DNA from: Streptococcus thalassemiae
GTDB taxonomy: Bacteria > Bacillota > Bacilli > Lactobacillales > Streptococcaceae
Length of the DNA: 64,000 nucleotides
NCBI RefSeq assembly: GCF_903645285.1
Contig: NZ_CAHJXN010000002.1
Location: 248,001-312,000 of the forward strand
Direction: 5' to 3'
Shown: in pieces, positions 1 through 8,831 of the stretch
Layout of the letters: each line of letters begins with the position of its first letter
Numbering within the stretch: position 1 is the stretch's first letter
Made by a program: the position numbers and the translations under genes
Notes under the pieces: model-generated
Told to the model about the DNA's origin: nothing
The model's input: the letters and a program-made list of their open reading frames with translations, nothing else
Database searches by the model: none

Positions 1-1042
1 TTCCAACAATACAAATCAGTTTACTCGTTCCACTCTTGAAAAATTGGATGAAAAGCTCCTACACTCTCGCACCCACTGGTATGCGAATGAACCGCTTATT
101 GTTCAAAAAGAAAAAGTCGGTGCTATTTTTTCAATCTATACTTTTCAATCCTTCTTTCCCATTCCTAGCTTACTCGGCCTAGCCTCCGTCCTCACCTTAT
201 GTATATTCTTCCTCTACTTCTGGCAAGCAAGACGAATTGCTCATAAAATTGCGACACACAACGCTGTTCCTATTGAAAGTTTGGTTTACCAACTTCAAGA
301 AATTCCCAAACAAGCAGAAAAAAGGCTTTCTCTACAAACAGGTGATGAGTTTGAGTTTATGGCAGAAAAAATCAACAATATGTTGTACGAATTAGATCAA
401 CTTCATCAAAAAATGTTGACCATAGAAAAAGAAAAGTGGATTTTTGAAAGAAAAATGCTGGAAGCTCAGTTCAATCCTCATTTTCTCTACAATACACTTG
501 AGACAATTAAAATTACTTCTTTAATGGATGCCGCCCTCACACAAGATCTGATTCAAAACCTCACGCGCATTCTTCGCTACAGTATCACCGATTTAGAAAA
601 AGAAACAACCATTTGTCAGGATTTAAAGATTATAGAGGATTACCTGATGATTCATAAGATTCGTTTCGAGCACTTTTCCTATGATATTGTCTGCCCAGAA
701 ACTGTCGATAATCAGCCTATTCCTAAACTTTTCTTGCTTCCTCTCGTAGAAAATGCTATAAAATATGGGATGCAATACCGTATTGATCTTCATATAGATA
801 TCCAAATTACCTTGGAAGCAGATTCTCTAACTTTTTTAGTCAAGGATAATGCTGGAGGACTCACCAAACAAGAGCGACTCGCTATTTTAGACTCTTTAGA
901 AAGCCCTCATACCCAGCATGGCATCGTGAACAGCTACAAACGATTGAGCAATTTCTTTTCTGATGTCCAGCTAGATCTAGGAGTCAATCGTCATGGAGAA
1001 ACTTGGGTCAAATTTATAACGAAAGGACTAACTCATGTTTAA
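1..1042 (+). CDS. Sensor histidine kinase, YesM/HptS type (5' end cut by window)
   Basis: Membrane sensor kinase partner of the response regulator that follows. The frame is open from base 2, so the N-terminus lies outside the window; the TTG at 44 is not a true start. Visible parts in order: the end of an extracellular sensor region, one membrane segment (PSLLGLASVLTLCIFFLYFW region, near residue 50 of the part after base 44), a HAMP-like linker (GDEFEFMAEKINNML), the phospho-acceptor box FNPHFLYNTLE typical of the His_kinase/YesM family, and a GHKL ATPase domain (N-box LVENAIKYGM, G-box DNAGGL). The stop overlaps the next gene by 8 bp, so the two are translationally coupled. The family usually senses sugars or binding-protein complexes; the ligand here is not shown by sequence. 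Confidence 0.9.
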   Translation, partial: SNNTNQFTRSTLEKLDEKLLHSRTHWYANEPLIVQKEKVGAIFSIYTFQSFFPIPSLLGLASVLTLCIFFLYFWQARRIAHKIATHNAVPIESLVYQLQEIPKQAEKRLSLQTGDEFEFMAEKINNMLYELDQLHQKMLTIEKEKWIFERKMLEAQFNPHFLYNTLETIKITSLMDAALTQDLIQNLTRILRYSITDLEKETTICQDLKIIEDYLMIHKIRFEHFSYDIVCPETVDNQPIPKLFLLPLVENAIKYGMQYRIDLHIDIQITLEADSLTFLVKDNAGGLTKQERLAILDSLESPHTQHGIVNSYKRLSNFFSDVQLDLGVNRHGETWVKFITKGLTHV

Positions 1043-1808
1043 GCTCATTATCGTAGAAGACGAACACCTCATCCGAAAATGGCTAGAGATTGCCGTAGAC
1101 TACTCTGCCTTGGGTATCCAAGTCGTAGGAACTGCTAGTCACGGTCAAGAGGGAATGAAACTCATCCAAGAAAAAGAACCTCATATTGTCTTAACAGACA
1201 TCACAATGCCAATTATGGATGCTTTTATGATGTTCGAAGCCACTCGTACCCTTCCCTATGAAAAAGTTATCTTATCAGGTTATAACGATTTTCAAAATGC
1301 CAAAAAAGCCATGCAATATGGAGCAGTTGATTTCTTATCCAAGCCAATTGATACCAAGGAATTGACAGAATGTCTTCAAAACATTGTTTTGCGATTACAA
1401 GGTAGCACCTATCAAGAAACTCCTTTTTTAGAAGAATATCAAACTTTACTCACCTCTATCCAACAGGTTGATACACAAAACCAAATCATTCAACAAATTA
1501 TTTCCTTTGTCCACAAGCATTATGCAGAGCATTTTACGATTGCGACTATTGCTGAAGCTTTAAACTATAGCGAAAGCTATCTATATAAGGTTATCAAAGA
1601 AGACTTCCCCATGACGCTAAATGAATATATCTTACAATATCGCCTGAAACAAGCTATAGATAAGATGTCTGAATCTCCCAACTCCCCTCTAAGCGACATC
1701 TCTGATCAAGTTGGATTTTCAGACTATAAATATTTTGCCAAAGTTTTTAAAAAGTATCTCCATATTTCTCCAAAAGAATTGAAATCACTCGGAAGAATAG
1801 TAAAATAA
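1035..1808 (+). CDS. Response regulator, YesN/HptR type (REC + AraC HTH)
   Basis: Cytoplasmic DNA-binding response regulator, 257 aa. The receiver domain (about 1-120) carries the acidic pair E8/D9, phospho-acceptor D55 (LTDITMP) and K103 (FLSKP). The C-terminal part (about 155-257) is an AraC-type double helix-turn-helix (TIATIAEALNYSESYLYKVIKE and the GFSDYKYFAKVFKKY signature). It overlaps the kinase gene by 8 bp and sits 111 bp before the transporter operon, so that operon is the likely target. S. aureus HptRS, which senses hexose phosphates, has the same architecture and the same type of neighbour. The pairing is clear; the regulated signal is inferred. Confidence 0.93.
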   Translation: MFKLIIVEDEHLIRKWLEIAVDYSALGIQVVGTASHGQEGMKLIQEKEPHIVLTDITMPIMDAFMMFEATRTLPYEKVILSGYNDFQNAKKAMQYGAVDFLSKPIDTKELTECLQNIVLRLQGSTYQETPFLEEYQTLLTSIQQVDTQNQIIQQIISFVHKHYAEHFTIATIAEALNYSESYLYKVIKEDFPMTLNEYILQYRLKQAIDKMSESPNSPLSDISDQVGFSDYKYFAKVFKKYLHISPKELKSLGRIVK

Positions 1809-1862
1809 GCTATTCTTCTTTTTGTAGAGAATTTTACTCTAATAGAATAGAATTGTCGGTTT

Positions 1863-1876
1863 TAAAAACGCTTACA
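1863..1876 (-). promoter_or_regulatory. Candidate cre (CcpA-binding) site
   Basis: On the minus strand this reads TGTAAGCGTTTTTA, which matches the catabolite-responsive element TGWAANCGNTNWCA at all but one fixed position. It lies 44-57 bp before the start of the binding-protein gene, in its likely promoter region. Carbon catabolite control would be unusual for a true iron transporter but natural for a sugar-phosphate transporter. I could not fix the -35 and -10 boxes with confidence. Confidence 0.6.
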
Positions 1877-1919
1877 CTGTTTTAAAATAAACTTAAATAA
1901 CACAACGGAGGTATCCATC

Positions 1920-2966
1920 ATGAAAAAGAAATGGATGTATTATGCTGCTTGCGGACTAGCTCTTTTTGGTCTTGCTGCTTGTTCTTCTAATGAATCTGCC
2001 GACGGCGGTTCATCTGATAAAGGAGACGGCGGTTCGCTAGTCGTTTATTCACCAAACTCAGAGGGCTTAATCGGAGCAACTATTCCTGCCTTTGAAGAAA
2101 AATATGGTATCAAAGTAGAACTGATTCAAGCTGGTACTGGAGAACTTTTCAAAAAACTAGAGTCAGAAAAAGAAGCTCCTGTAGCTGATGTCATCTTTGG
2201 TGGTTCTTATACACAATATGCTACCCACGGAGAACTCTTTGAAAACTATACTTCAAAAGAAAATGATAATGTTATCAAAGAATATCAAAACACAACCGGC
2301 TACTCTACTCCTTATACACTAGATGGTAGTGTTTTAATCGTCAATCCTGATTTAACGAAAGGCATGAACATCGAAGGATATAGCGACCTTCTCAAACCTG
2401 AACTAAAAGGAAAAATCGCAACTGCTGACCCAGCAAACTCTTCTAGCGCCTTTGCTCAATTAACAAATATGCTACAAGCTCAAGGTGGTTACAAAGACGA
2501 TAAAGCTTGGTCTTATGTAAAAGATCTCTTCACACTTATTGATGGTAAAATCGGATCAAGCTCATCTGGTGTCTATAAAGCAGTCGCTGACGGAGAAATG
2601 GCTGTTGGTCTCTCTTATGAAGATCCAGCAGTTAAACTCTTAAATGACGGAGCTAATATCAAGGTAGTCTATCCAAAAGAAGGAACCGTCTTCCTACCTG
2701 CTAGTGCTGCTATCGTTAAAAAAGCGAAAAATATGGAAAATGCCAAGAAATTTATCGATTTTATTATCTCTCAAGAAGTACAAGATACACTTGGTACAAC
2801 CACTACTAATCGTCCTGTTCGTAAAAATGCTAAAACAAGCGAAAACATGAAACCAATTGACAAAATCAAAACACTCACTGAAGATTATGATTATGTCATC
2901 AAGAATAAATCAGATATCGTTAAGAAATACAACGAAGTCTTTACAGATATCCAATCTAAACAGTAA
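1920..2966 (+). CDS. ABC transporter substrate-binding lipoprotein, Fbp/AfuA-like
   Basis: Extracellular lipoprotein of the iron/thiamine/sugar-phosphate binding-protein class, 348 aa. It has a signal peptide with the lipobox LAAC (Cys at residue 21), a low-complexity Ser/Gly/Asp linker, then a two-lobed binding fold (VVYSPNSEGLIGATIPAFEEKYGI opening lobe 1). It is the first gene of a three-gene ABC operon, 13 bp before the ATPase. Homologues are often called iron-binding (pit/Fbp). However, the adjacent double tyrosine that holds Fe3+ in FbpA is not present; the corresponding stretch reads LSYEDP. With HptRS-like regulators and a cre site upstream, hexose-phosphate or another organophosphate is a good alternative ligand. 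RBS GGAGG lies 8 bp before the ATG. Confidence 0.85.
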   Translation: MKKKWMYYAACGLALFGLAACSSNESADGGSSDKGDGGSLVVYSPNSEGLIGATIPAFEEKYGIKVELIQAGTGELFKKLESEKEAPVADVIFGGSYTQYATHGELFENYTSKENDNVIKEYQNTTGYSTPYTLDGSVLIVNPDLTKGMNIEGYSDLLKPELKGKIATADPANSSSAFAQLTNMLQAQGGYKDDKAWSYVKDLFTLIDGKIGSSSSGVYKAVADGEMAVGLSYEDPAVKLLNDGANIKVVYPKEGTVFLPASAAIVKKAKNMENAKKFIDFIISQEVQDTLGTTTTNRPVRKNAKTSENMKPIDKIKTLTEDYDYVIKNKSDIVKKYNEVFTDIQSKQ

Positions 2967-2978
2967 AAGAGGTTCACT

Positions 2979-4070
2979 ATGAGTGAGATCAAAATTATTA
3001 ACGCCAAAAAAATCTACCACGATGTCCCTGTTATTGAGAATTTGAACATTACAATTCCAAAAGGAAGTCTCTTTACCCTTCTTGGGCCTTCAGGGTGTGG
3101 GAAAACGACCCTTCTTCGTATGATTGCAGGTTTCAACAGTATCGAAGGTGGAGAATTTTACTTCGATGATACAAAAATCAATAATATGGAACCCAGCAAA
3201 CGCAATATCGGAATGGTTTTCCAAAACTACGCTATTTTCCCACATTTGACTGTCCGAGATAATGTTGCTTTTGGTCTCAAGCAAAAGAAGGTTCCAAAAG
3301 AAGAATTGATTCAACAAACCAATAAGTATCTTGAACTCATGCAAATTGCTCAATATGCGGATCGAAAGCCCGATAAACTCAGTGGGGGACAACAACAACG
3401 TGTCGCCTTGGCACGTGCCTTAGCTGTTAATCCAAGTGTTCTCCTCATGGACGAGCCGCTTAGTAACCTAGATGCCAAACTTCGCTTGGATATGCGTCAA
3501 GCCATTCGAGAAATCCAACACGAAGTGGGAATTACAACCGTCTATGTGACCCACGACCAAGAAGAAGCTATGGCTATTTCAGACCAAATTGCTGTTATGA
3601 AAGACGGAGTCATCCAACAAATCGGCCGACCAAAAGAACTCTATCATAAACCAGCTAATGAGTTTGTAGCAACCTTTATCGGACGCACAAATATTATCCC
3701 TGCCACTCTTGAAAAACGGAGCGACGGCGCTTATATCGTCTTTTCAGATGGCTATGCTCTTCGAATGCCAGCTCTTGATCAGGCTGAGGAACAAGCTATT
3801 CATGTAAGCATTCGTCCTGAAGAGTTTATCAAAGATGAATCTGGAGATATTGAAGGAATTATTAGCGATAGCGTCTATCTTGGACTGAATACTGAATACT
3901 TCATCGAAACAGGGTTTGCCTCAAAAATTCAAGTTAGCGAAGAATCAACTTTTGAAGAAGATCTACAAAAAGGCGATCGTATTCGTCTACGAATCAATAC
4001 TCAAAAATTAAACGTCTTTTCTGCAGATGGTTCCCAAAACCTGATAAAAGGAGTCAACCATGGAACGTAA
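2979..4070 (+). CDS. ABC transporter ATP-binding protein, FbpC/AfuC/PotA class
   Basis: Cytoplasmic ATPase subunit of the importer, 363 aa. Walker [10 protein letters not shown] (about 36-44), Q-loop NYAIFPHLT, signature LSGGQQQR, Walker [12 protein letters not shown] and the switch His in [10 protein letters not shown] are all intact. Residues from about 240 onward form the TOBE-type regulatory tail seen in this class. It starts 12 bp after the binding-protein stop and overlaps the permease gene by 11 bp, so all three genes form one translationally coupled operon. Confidence 0.95.
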   Translation: MSEIKIINAKKIYHDVPVIENLNITIPKGSLFTLLGPSGCGKTTLLRMIAGFNSIEGGEFYFDDTKINNMEPSKRNIGMVFQNYAIFPHLTVRDNVAFGLKQKKVPKEELIQQTNKYLELMQIAQYADRKPDKLSGGQQQRVALARALAVNPSVLLMDEPLSNLDAKLRLDMRQAIREIQHEVGITTVYVTHDQEEAMAISDQIAVMKDGVIQQIGRPKELYHKPANEFVATFIGRTNIIPATLEKRSDGAYIVFSDGYALRMPALDQAEEQAIHVSIRPEEFIKDESGDIEGIISDSVYLGLNTEYFIETGFASKIQVSEESTFEEDLQKGDRIRLRINTQKLNVFSADGSQNLIKGVNHGT

Positions 4071-5718
4071 AAAACTAAATATTTGGACAGCCTCCTCTTT
4101 CTTCATCTTTCTTACCTATCTTGTCTTTCTGGTTTATCCTATCGTTACCGTGCTCAAGCAAGCACTCATACATGAGGGACAATTTTCACTAGCTAATTTT
4201 GTCACTTTCTTTAGTAAAGCCTACTATTCTGAGACACTCGTCAACAGTTTCAAGGTTTCCATTACCGCTACTGTCACTTCCTTAGTTGTAGGAACCCTAT
4301 TAGCTTATCTCTTTTCCATGTATGACTTCAAGGGAAAGAAATTTCTACAAATATTGATTATCATTGCTTCCATGTCAGCTCCTTTCGTGGGAGCCTACTC
4401 CTGGATTCTCTTGCTGGGACGAAATGGGGTCATCACTAAATTCCTGACAAATACCCTTCATCTTCCAGCTATCGATATTTATGGATTCAAAGGAATTGTA
4501 CTTGTCTTTACTCTGCAGCTATTCCCACTGGTATTTCTGTATGTTGCTGGGACAATGAAAAGTATTGATAATTCTCTACTTGAAGCCGCTGAAAGCATGG
4601 GGTCCTTCGGATTTAAGCGTATCGTAACGGTTGTTTTACCTCTCCTAGTTCCAACCTTACTAGCTGCTGCCTTGCTTGTATTTATGAGAGCATTCTCAGA
4701 TTTTGGAACGCCGATGTTAATTGGTGAAGGATATCGGACTTTCCCCGTCTTGATTTATACCCAATTTATTAGCGAGGTTGGAGGAAATTCTGCTTTTGCA
4801 TCTGCTTTAGCAATTATGGCGATTATCATTGCCTTGACAATTTTCCTTATCCAAAAACACATTGCAAACCGCTACAGTTTCAGCATGAATTCGCTCCATC
4901 CAATTGAGCCTAAAAAAACTACAAAAGGAAAAATGGCTGCCATTTATGCAACAGTCTACGGAATTATCTTTATCTCTGTTTTACCTCAAGTCTACTTGAT
5001 TTATACTTCTTTCCTAAAAACATCAGGTATGGTATTTGTCAAAGGCTATTCTCTAAACAGTTACAAGGTCGCTTTCAATCGTATGGGCTCTGCTATTTTC
5101 AATACCATTCGTATCCCTTTGATTGCCTTAGTCCTAGTTGTCCTATTCGCAACATTTATCTCCTACCTAGCCGTTAGAAAACGGAATTTGTTTACAAACT
5201 TAATTGACAGCCTCAGTATGGTACCTTATATTGTACCAGGAACCGTTCTAGGGATTGCCTTCATTTCTTCCTTCAATACTGGTCTATTTGGAAGTGGATT
5301 TCTTATGATTACAGGGACAGCTTTCATTTTGATTATGTCCCTATCTGTCAGAAGATTGCCTTATACTATTCGCTCATCTGTTGCTAGCTTACAACAAATA
5401 GCACCAAGTATTGAAGAAGCCGCTGAGAGCTTAGGAAGTAGTCGTCTCAATACCTTTGCCAAGATTACAACTCCAATGATGCTATCTGGTATTATTTCTG
5501 GAGCCATCCTATCTTGGGTCACAATGATTTCAGAACTCTCTACTTCTATCCTCCTCTACAATGTCAAAACAAGAACAATGACTGTAGCTATTTATACAGA
5601 GGTTCTCAGAGGAAATTACGGTGTTGCGGCAGCCTTGTCAACTATCTTGACTATTCTAACAGTAGCTTCCTTACTCTTGTTTATGAAAATCTCTAAAAGC
5701 AATAGCATTACACTTTAG
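4060..5718 (+). CDS. ABC transporter permease, fused double-domain (FbpB/AfuB type)
   Basis: Polytopic membrane permease, 552 aa, containing two binding-protein-dependent transport domains in one chain, as is usual for the Fbp/Afu class. Each half ends in an EAA coupling loop that docks the ATPase: EAAESMGSFGFKRIVTVVLP near residue 175 and EAAESLGSSRLNTFAKITTP near residue 455. About 11-12 hydrophobic segments are visible. Last gene of the operon; a strong terminator follows directly. Substrate cannot be read from the permease. Confidence 0.94.
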   Translation: MERKKLNIWTASSFFIFLTYLVFLVYPIVTVLKQALIHEGQFSLANFVTFFSKAYYSETLVNSFKVSITATVTSLVVGTLLAYLFSMYDFKGKKFLQILIIIASMSAPFVGAYSWILLLGRNGVITKFLTNTLHLPAIDIYGFKGIVLVFTLQLFPLVFLYVAGTMKSIDNSLLEAAESMGSFGFKRIVTVVLPLLVPTLLAAALLVFMRAFSDFGTPMLIGEGYRTFPVLIYTQFISEVGGNSAFASALAIMAIIIALTIFLIQKHIANRYSFSMNSLHPIEPKKTTKGKMAAIYATVYGIIFISVLPQVYLIYTSFLKTSGMVFVKGYSLNSYKVAFNRMGSAIFNTIRIPLIALVLVVLFATFISYLAVRKRNLFTNLIDSLSMVPYIVPGTVLGIAFISSFNTGLFGSGFLMITGTAFILIMSLSVRRLPYTIRSSVASLQQIAPSIEEAAESLGSSRLNTFAKITTPMMLSGIISGAILSWVTMISELSTSILLYNVKTRTMTVAIYTEVLRGNYGVAAALSTILTILTVASLLLFMKISKSNSITL

Positions 5719-5730
5719 TTTTCCCCATCA

Positions 5731-5764
5731 AAAACAGCCGAAAGGATTACCTTCGGCTGTTTTT
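5731..5764 (+). terminator. Rho-independent terminator of the ABC operon
   Basis: A 12-bp stem (AAAACAGCCGAA with TTCGGCTGTTTT) closes a 9-nt loop and runs into a T tract. It starts 13 bp after the permease stop. Confidence 0.9.
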
Positions 5765-5807
5765 CTTATCTTGATATTCTTATCAAATCCCTAGCTCATA
5801 GAAAGTA

Positions 5808-6003
5808 ATACTCAATGAAAATCAAAAAGCAAACTAGGAAGCTAGCCGCAGGTTGCTCAAAGCACTGCTTTGAGGTTGTAGATAAGACTGACGAAGTCAG
5901 CTCAAAACATGGTTTTGAGGTTGTAGATGAAACTGACGAAGTCAGTAACCATACATACGGCAAGGCGAAGCTGACGTGGTTTGAAGAGATTTTCGAAGAG
6001 TAT
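5808..6003 (-). repeat. BOX element, C-B-B-A as read on + (two boxB units)
   Basis: About 196 bp. Read on the minus strand it runs boxA (from ATACTCTTCGAAAATCTCTT), two 45-bp boxB units (5900-5944 and 5855-5899 on +) and boxC, ending in the CATTGAGTAT motif. The boxA core is close to the published BOX primer region (TACGGCAAGGCGA-GCTGACG). A 69-codon reading frame through the element has no ribosome-binding site of its own and is a by-product of the repeat. BOX elements are non-coding, mobile-looking repeats of pneumococcus and its relatives. Confidence 0.92.
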
Positions 6004-6016
6004 AAGTCTGGACTGA

Positions 6017-6709
6017 TTAAATAGAGGCCTCTTCCATCTTCTCACGTCCTAATTCTCGGTAACTACGGTCGCCGACAACTTCTACGCTAAACTGGCCGTC
6101 CTCATATTCAAGGATCGTCACGCTACCATTATCAAGACCATGTGGATGCATACCATCGATCAGATAAACAATGGTTCCAATGGTCATTCCGTGGCTGACG
6201 ACAAGAGCATTGCCCCCACCTTGTTCTTCCATTTCTTTGGCAATTGCTTCAAAACCTTCCTTGATTCGACCACTGAGTTTTTCCCAACCTTCAGCCCAAC
6301 CAGCTGTATCGACCTCTACCAAGCCCTCAGCCAGTTCAGCATAAGACAATTGATGAACGTGGTCCACATTAAAGATACGAGGAATAATACCCATGAAAAG
6401 ATCGCCATCGTAGGCTCCATCAAAACTACCGAAACACCATTCTCTGATACGCTTGTCCATGCGATAAGGGATTTTCCCCTGCAAGCCAAGTTCATCAAGG
6501 ATGATTCCCATTGTCTGAATGGTACGACCAGAATCACTCGAATAAGCGCGCTCAAACTGTAGACCAGATTCTCGCAAACCGATTCCTAATTCTTGAATCC
6601 CTCGCTCACCTTCAGCTGTTAAGGGAGTATCGCTCCAACCTTGCGCGCGACCAATCGTGTTAAACATAGTCTTGCCATGACGTACCAAATACAATCGTAC
6701 TTTTACCAT
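6017..6709 (-). CDS. Histidine phosphatase / phosphoglycerate mutase family protein
   Basis: Cytoplasmic phosphatase-fold protein, 230 aa. The catalytic motif LVRHGKTMFN (His about residue 10), the second Arg in SSDSGRTIQT, the acidic REWCFGSFDG motif and the distal His in VVSHGMTIG are all present, so it is likely active. The family ranges from cofactor-dependent phosphoglycerate mutases to broad phosphatases; this short form with no other glycolytic gene nearby is more likely a phosphatase. Monocistronic on the minus strand, with its own extended -10 promoter and RBS CGGAGGAC before ATG. It ends 13 bp from the BOX element. Confidence 0.9.
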   Translation of the reverse strand: MVKVRLYLVRHGKTMFNTIGRAQGWSDTPLTAEGERGIQELGIGLRESGLQFERAYSSDSGRTIQTMGIILDELGLQGKIPYRMDKRIREWCFGSFDGAYDGDLFMGIIPRIFNVDHVHQLSYAELAEGLVEVDTAGWAEGWEKLSGRIKEGFEAIAKEMEEQGGGNALVVSHGMTIGTIVYLIDGMHPHGLDNGSVTILEYEDGQFSVEVVGDRSYRELGREKMEEASI

Positions 6710-6731
6710 TTTCCGTCCTCCGTTTGCTTCT

Positions 6732-6737
6732 ATTATA
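6732..6737 (-). promoter_or_regulatory. Extended -10 promoter for the histidine phosphatase gene
   Basis: Minus strand reads TGATATAATAG: a perfect TATAAT with TG one base upstream, 23 bp before the start codon. No good -35 is visible, which is tolerated with an extended -10. Confidence 0.65.
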
Positions 6738-6752
6738 TCATGGATGATAAAA

Positions 6753-6780
6753 CAAAAGCCACCCAGACAGGTGACTTTTG
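6753..6780 (-). terminator. Terminator-like hairpin downstream of the UPF0210 operon
   Basis: CAAAAGTCACC and GGTGGCTTTTG pair around a short loop, followed by TTTT on the minus strand. It lies about 170 nt beyond the stop of the 6953-8290 gene and just before the phosphatase promoter, so it probably insulates the two units. Confidence 0.6.
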
Positions 6781-6952
6781 CAGGAGATTATTATGAAAAA
6801 GTTTAGGAGTTCATTAAATAAAGATATTAGATGAAAATCAAATTCAAACTAAATCAGTATTATCTGTTTCAAATAATATTAGGAGGTCTTTATTTAATGA
6901 TTATAGTATACACAGCCAACCTTAAATAGAACTTAAAATTTCTCCTATTTTC
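6781..6952. other. Non-genic stretch with two tiny ORFs with strong ribosome-binding sites
   Basis: On the plus strand, AGGAG precedes an ATG at 6793 opening a 13-codon ORF (MKKFRSSLNKDIR, stop ending at 6834), and AGGAGG precedes an ATG at 6897 opening a 10-codon ORF (MIIVYTANLK, stop ending at 6929). No promoter or terminator supports either. They may be remnants of an eroded gene or true micro-peptides; I cannot decide. Confidence 0.25.
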
Positions 6953-8290
6953 TTAATTTTTAAAACTATGAATTGGTGCTGGTATTTGTCCTCCACGAGT
7001 GATGAAATCAACAGACGAAGCCCCATTGACTTTCATAACAGGCGCAGTTCCTAATAGGCCACCAAACTCAATCATATCGCCTTCTTTTCCTTTAGGAATG
7101 ATACGAACAGCCGTTGTTTTCATGTTAATGACACCAATTGCAGCCTCATCCGCAATCATAGCCGCAATGGTTTCAGCAGGTGTATCCTCCGGAATGGCAA
7201 TCATATCCAAACCAACGGAACAGATAGCCGTCATAGCTTCTAGTTTTTCCAGATTAAGAGAGCCATTTTGCACTGCAGCAATCATTCCTTCATCCTCTGA
7301 AACAGGGATAAAGGCACCAGACAAACCACCAACTTGGTTGCAGGCCATAACTCCCCCCTTCTTAACTTGGTCGTTCAAGAGAGCCAAGGCAGCCGTCGTT
7401 CCATGCGTACCAACTGTCTCTAGTCCCATTTCTTCAAGGACACGTGCTACAGAGTCTCCAACCGCAGGAGTTGGCGCCAAACTCAAGTCCACAATACCAA
7501 ACTCCACACCCAGTCTCTCACTGGCCATCTGACCAACCAATTGACCGATACGAGTGATTTTAAAGGCAGTCTTCTTGACCGTTTCGGCTACTACATCAAA
7601 GCTCTGTCCACGAACTTTTTCCAAGGCACGTTTCACCACACCAGGACCAGAAACTCCGACATTGATGATAACATCTGCCTCCCCAACACCATGGAAGGCA
7701 CCCGCCATAAATGGATTGTCCTCAACAGCATTAGCGAATACAACCAACTTGGCCGCTCCCATATCTGATAGATTAGCAGTTTCCTTGATAATACGTCCCA
7801 TATCTGCCACAGCCGTCATATTGATACCCGACTTGGTTGAACCGATATTGACTGACGAGCAAACCTTATCCGTCTCAGCCAAAGCGCGAGGAATAGAATG
7901 GATGAGAATCTCATCTCCCTTTTGGTACCCCTTTTGTACCAAGGCAGAGAAACCACCAATAAAATCCACACCGATTTCTTTCGCAGCCTTATCAAGCGCT
8001 TTTGCCAGAACCACATAGTCCGTCGCATCTGTCGCAGCCCCAATCAGAGAAATAGGAGTCACCGATACACGCTTATTAACGATAGGAATTCCCAACTCAG
8101 CTGCAATTTCATCGCCAACAGCCACTAATTTAGCCGCCTTGGTCCTAATCTTTTGATAAATTTTCTCCGCAGCACGATTGATATCTGGATCAATACAGTC
8201 CAAAAGGGAAATCCCCATGGTAATAGTTCTGATATCGAAGTTTTGCTCCTCAATCATGGCGATGGTTTCAGTAACTTGTCTAATATCCAT
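6953..8290 (-). CDS. UPF0210 (PFL/DUF711) family protein
   Basis: Cytoplasmic protein of 445 aa belonging to the DUF711 family, named for a loose structural relation to pyruvate formate-lyase-like folds; the biochemical role is unknown. The sequence is full length and starts [23 protein letters not shown]. It contains Gly-rich stretches ([39 protein letters not shown]) conserved in the family. RBS TAGGAGGTT precedes ATG by 6 nt. The ACT-domain gene lies 9 bp upstream in the same operon, an arrangement kept in many firmicutes and suggesting that the ACT protein senses a ligand for this partner. Confidence 0.9.
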   Translation of the reverse strand: MDIRQVTETIAMIEEQNFDIRTITMGISLLDCIDPDINRAAEKIYQKIRTKAAKLVAVGDEIAAELGIPIVNKRVSVTPISLIGAATDATDYVVLAKALDKAAKEIGVDFIGGFSALVQKGYQKGDEILIHSIPRALAETDKVCSSVNIGSTKSGINMTAVADMGRIIKETANLSDMGAAKLVVFANAVEDNPFMAGAFHGVGEADVIINVGVSGPGVVKRALEKVRGQSFDVVAETVKKTAFKITRIGQLVGQMASERLGVEFGIVDLSLAPTPAVGDSVARVLEEMGLETVGTHGTTAALALLNDQVKKGGVMACNQVGGLSGAFIPVSEDEGMIAAVQNGSLNLEKLEAMTAICSVGLDMIAIPEDTPAETIAAMIADEAAIGVINMKTTAVRIIPKGKEGDMIEFGGLLGTAPVMKVNGASSVDFITRGGQIPAPIHSFKN

Positions 8291-8299
8291 GATAACCTC

Positions 8300-8566
8300 C
8301 TAGATATTATACATAGCTTCGAAAATCGCTGCACTCTGAATATTGATTTTCACATTCAAAATTTGCCCAAAAGCTTCAAATTCATTACGAAGATAAGTAA
8401 AATCCTGCTTTTCATCGCTAGAGACGACAGCCATCATCGTGAAATATTCATCCAAAACAGTTTGAGAAATATCGTCAATATTCAAACCTAATTCTGCAAT
8501 TTTGCCAGAAACACCTGCAACAATTCCAGATTTATCTTTACCAACAACAGTTATAATCGCTTTCAT
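8300..8566 (-). CDS. ACT domain-containing protein (UPF0237)
   Basis: Small stand-alone ACT protein, 88 aa, starting MKAIITVVGKDKSGIVAGVS. The single ACT fold (residues 3-70) is related to the glycine-cleavage regulator GcvR and usually binds small ligands such as amino acids. I start at the ATG at 8566, which has GGAG 7 nt upstream; a TTG two codons earlier is too close to that RBS. It is co-transcribed with the UPF0210 gene. Confidence 0.88.
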   Translation of the reverse strand: MKAIITVVGKDKSGIVAGVSGKIAELGLNIDDISQTVLDEYFTMMAVVSSDEKQDFTYLRNEFEAFGQILNVKINIQSAAIFEAMYNI

Positions 8567-8666
8567 AAGCAAACTCCAATTCTTCTTTTAATTAGGAAAC
8601 CTGAACATTAAACAGGATTCTTTTCAAATAGTATAGCATAATTCTAACTAAAATACTCAAAAACGC

Positions 8667-8715
8667 CTGCTTACGAAGTTGTTCTTAAGCAAAAAACAAT
8701 TTCGTAAACAAGCGT
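8667..8715 (-). terminator. Terminator of the ribosomal superoperon
   Basis: On the minus strand ACGCTTGTTTACGAA... pairs with ...TTCGTAAGCAGGCGT in a stem of about 20 bp around an 11-nt loop, followed by TTTTTGAG. It lies about 120 nt after the rplQ stop and before the ACT gene. Confidence 0.82.
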
Positions 8716-8825
8716 CTACTATCCCAACTTATGATGAGTGTTCCCGCTAGGACCGAAATCCTAGCGGTAGACCAGAGCTAGACTAAGAGCACAAGACTCC
8801 ATCATCATAACACTCAACAAAATTG
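8716..8825 (-). other. Structured 3' untranslated segment after rplQ
   Basis: This stretch between rplQ and the terminator has a perfect 9-bp hairpin (CCGCTAGGA / TCCTAGCGG, 8744-8767). Its flanks offer two mutually exclusive pairings: GAGTGTT with AACACTC, or TTATGATGA with TCATCATAA. It could be an RNA processing or stability element or a 3'-derived small RNA. No known RNA family is recognised. Confidence 0.45.
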
Positions 8826-8831
8826 ATGATT

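Noticed and set aside
1853-1888. A full sigma-A promoter around the cre site
   Set aside because: TTGTCG, TACACT and TAAAAT are present but none pair at 16-18 bp spacing, so I list only the cre site.
5815-6024. 69-codon ORF after the ABC operon
   Set aside because: It is a read-through of a BOX element with two boxB units; no RBS, and the residues follow the repeat.
6999-8128. Several long plus-strand ORFs opposite the UPF0210 gene
   Set aside because: Antisense shadows of a well-supported gene; no RBS or family match.
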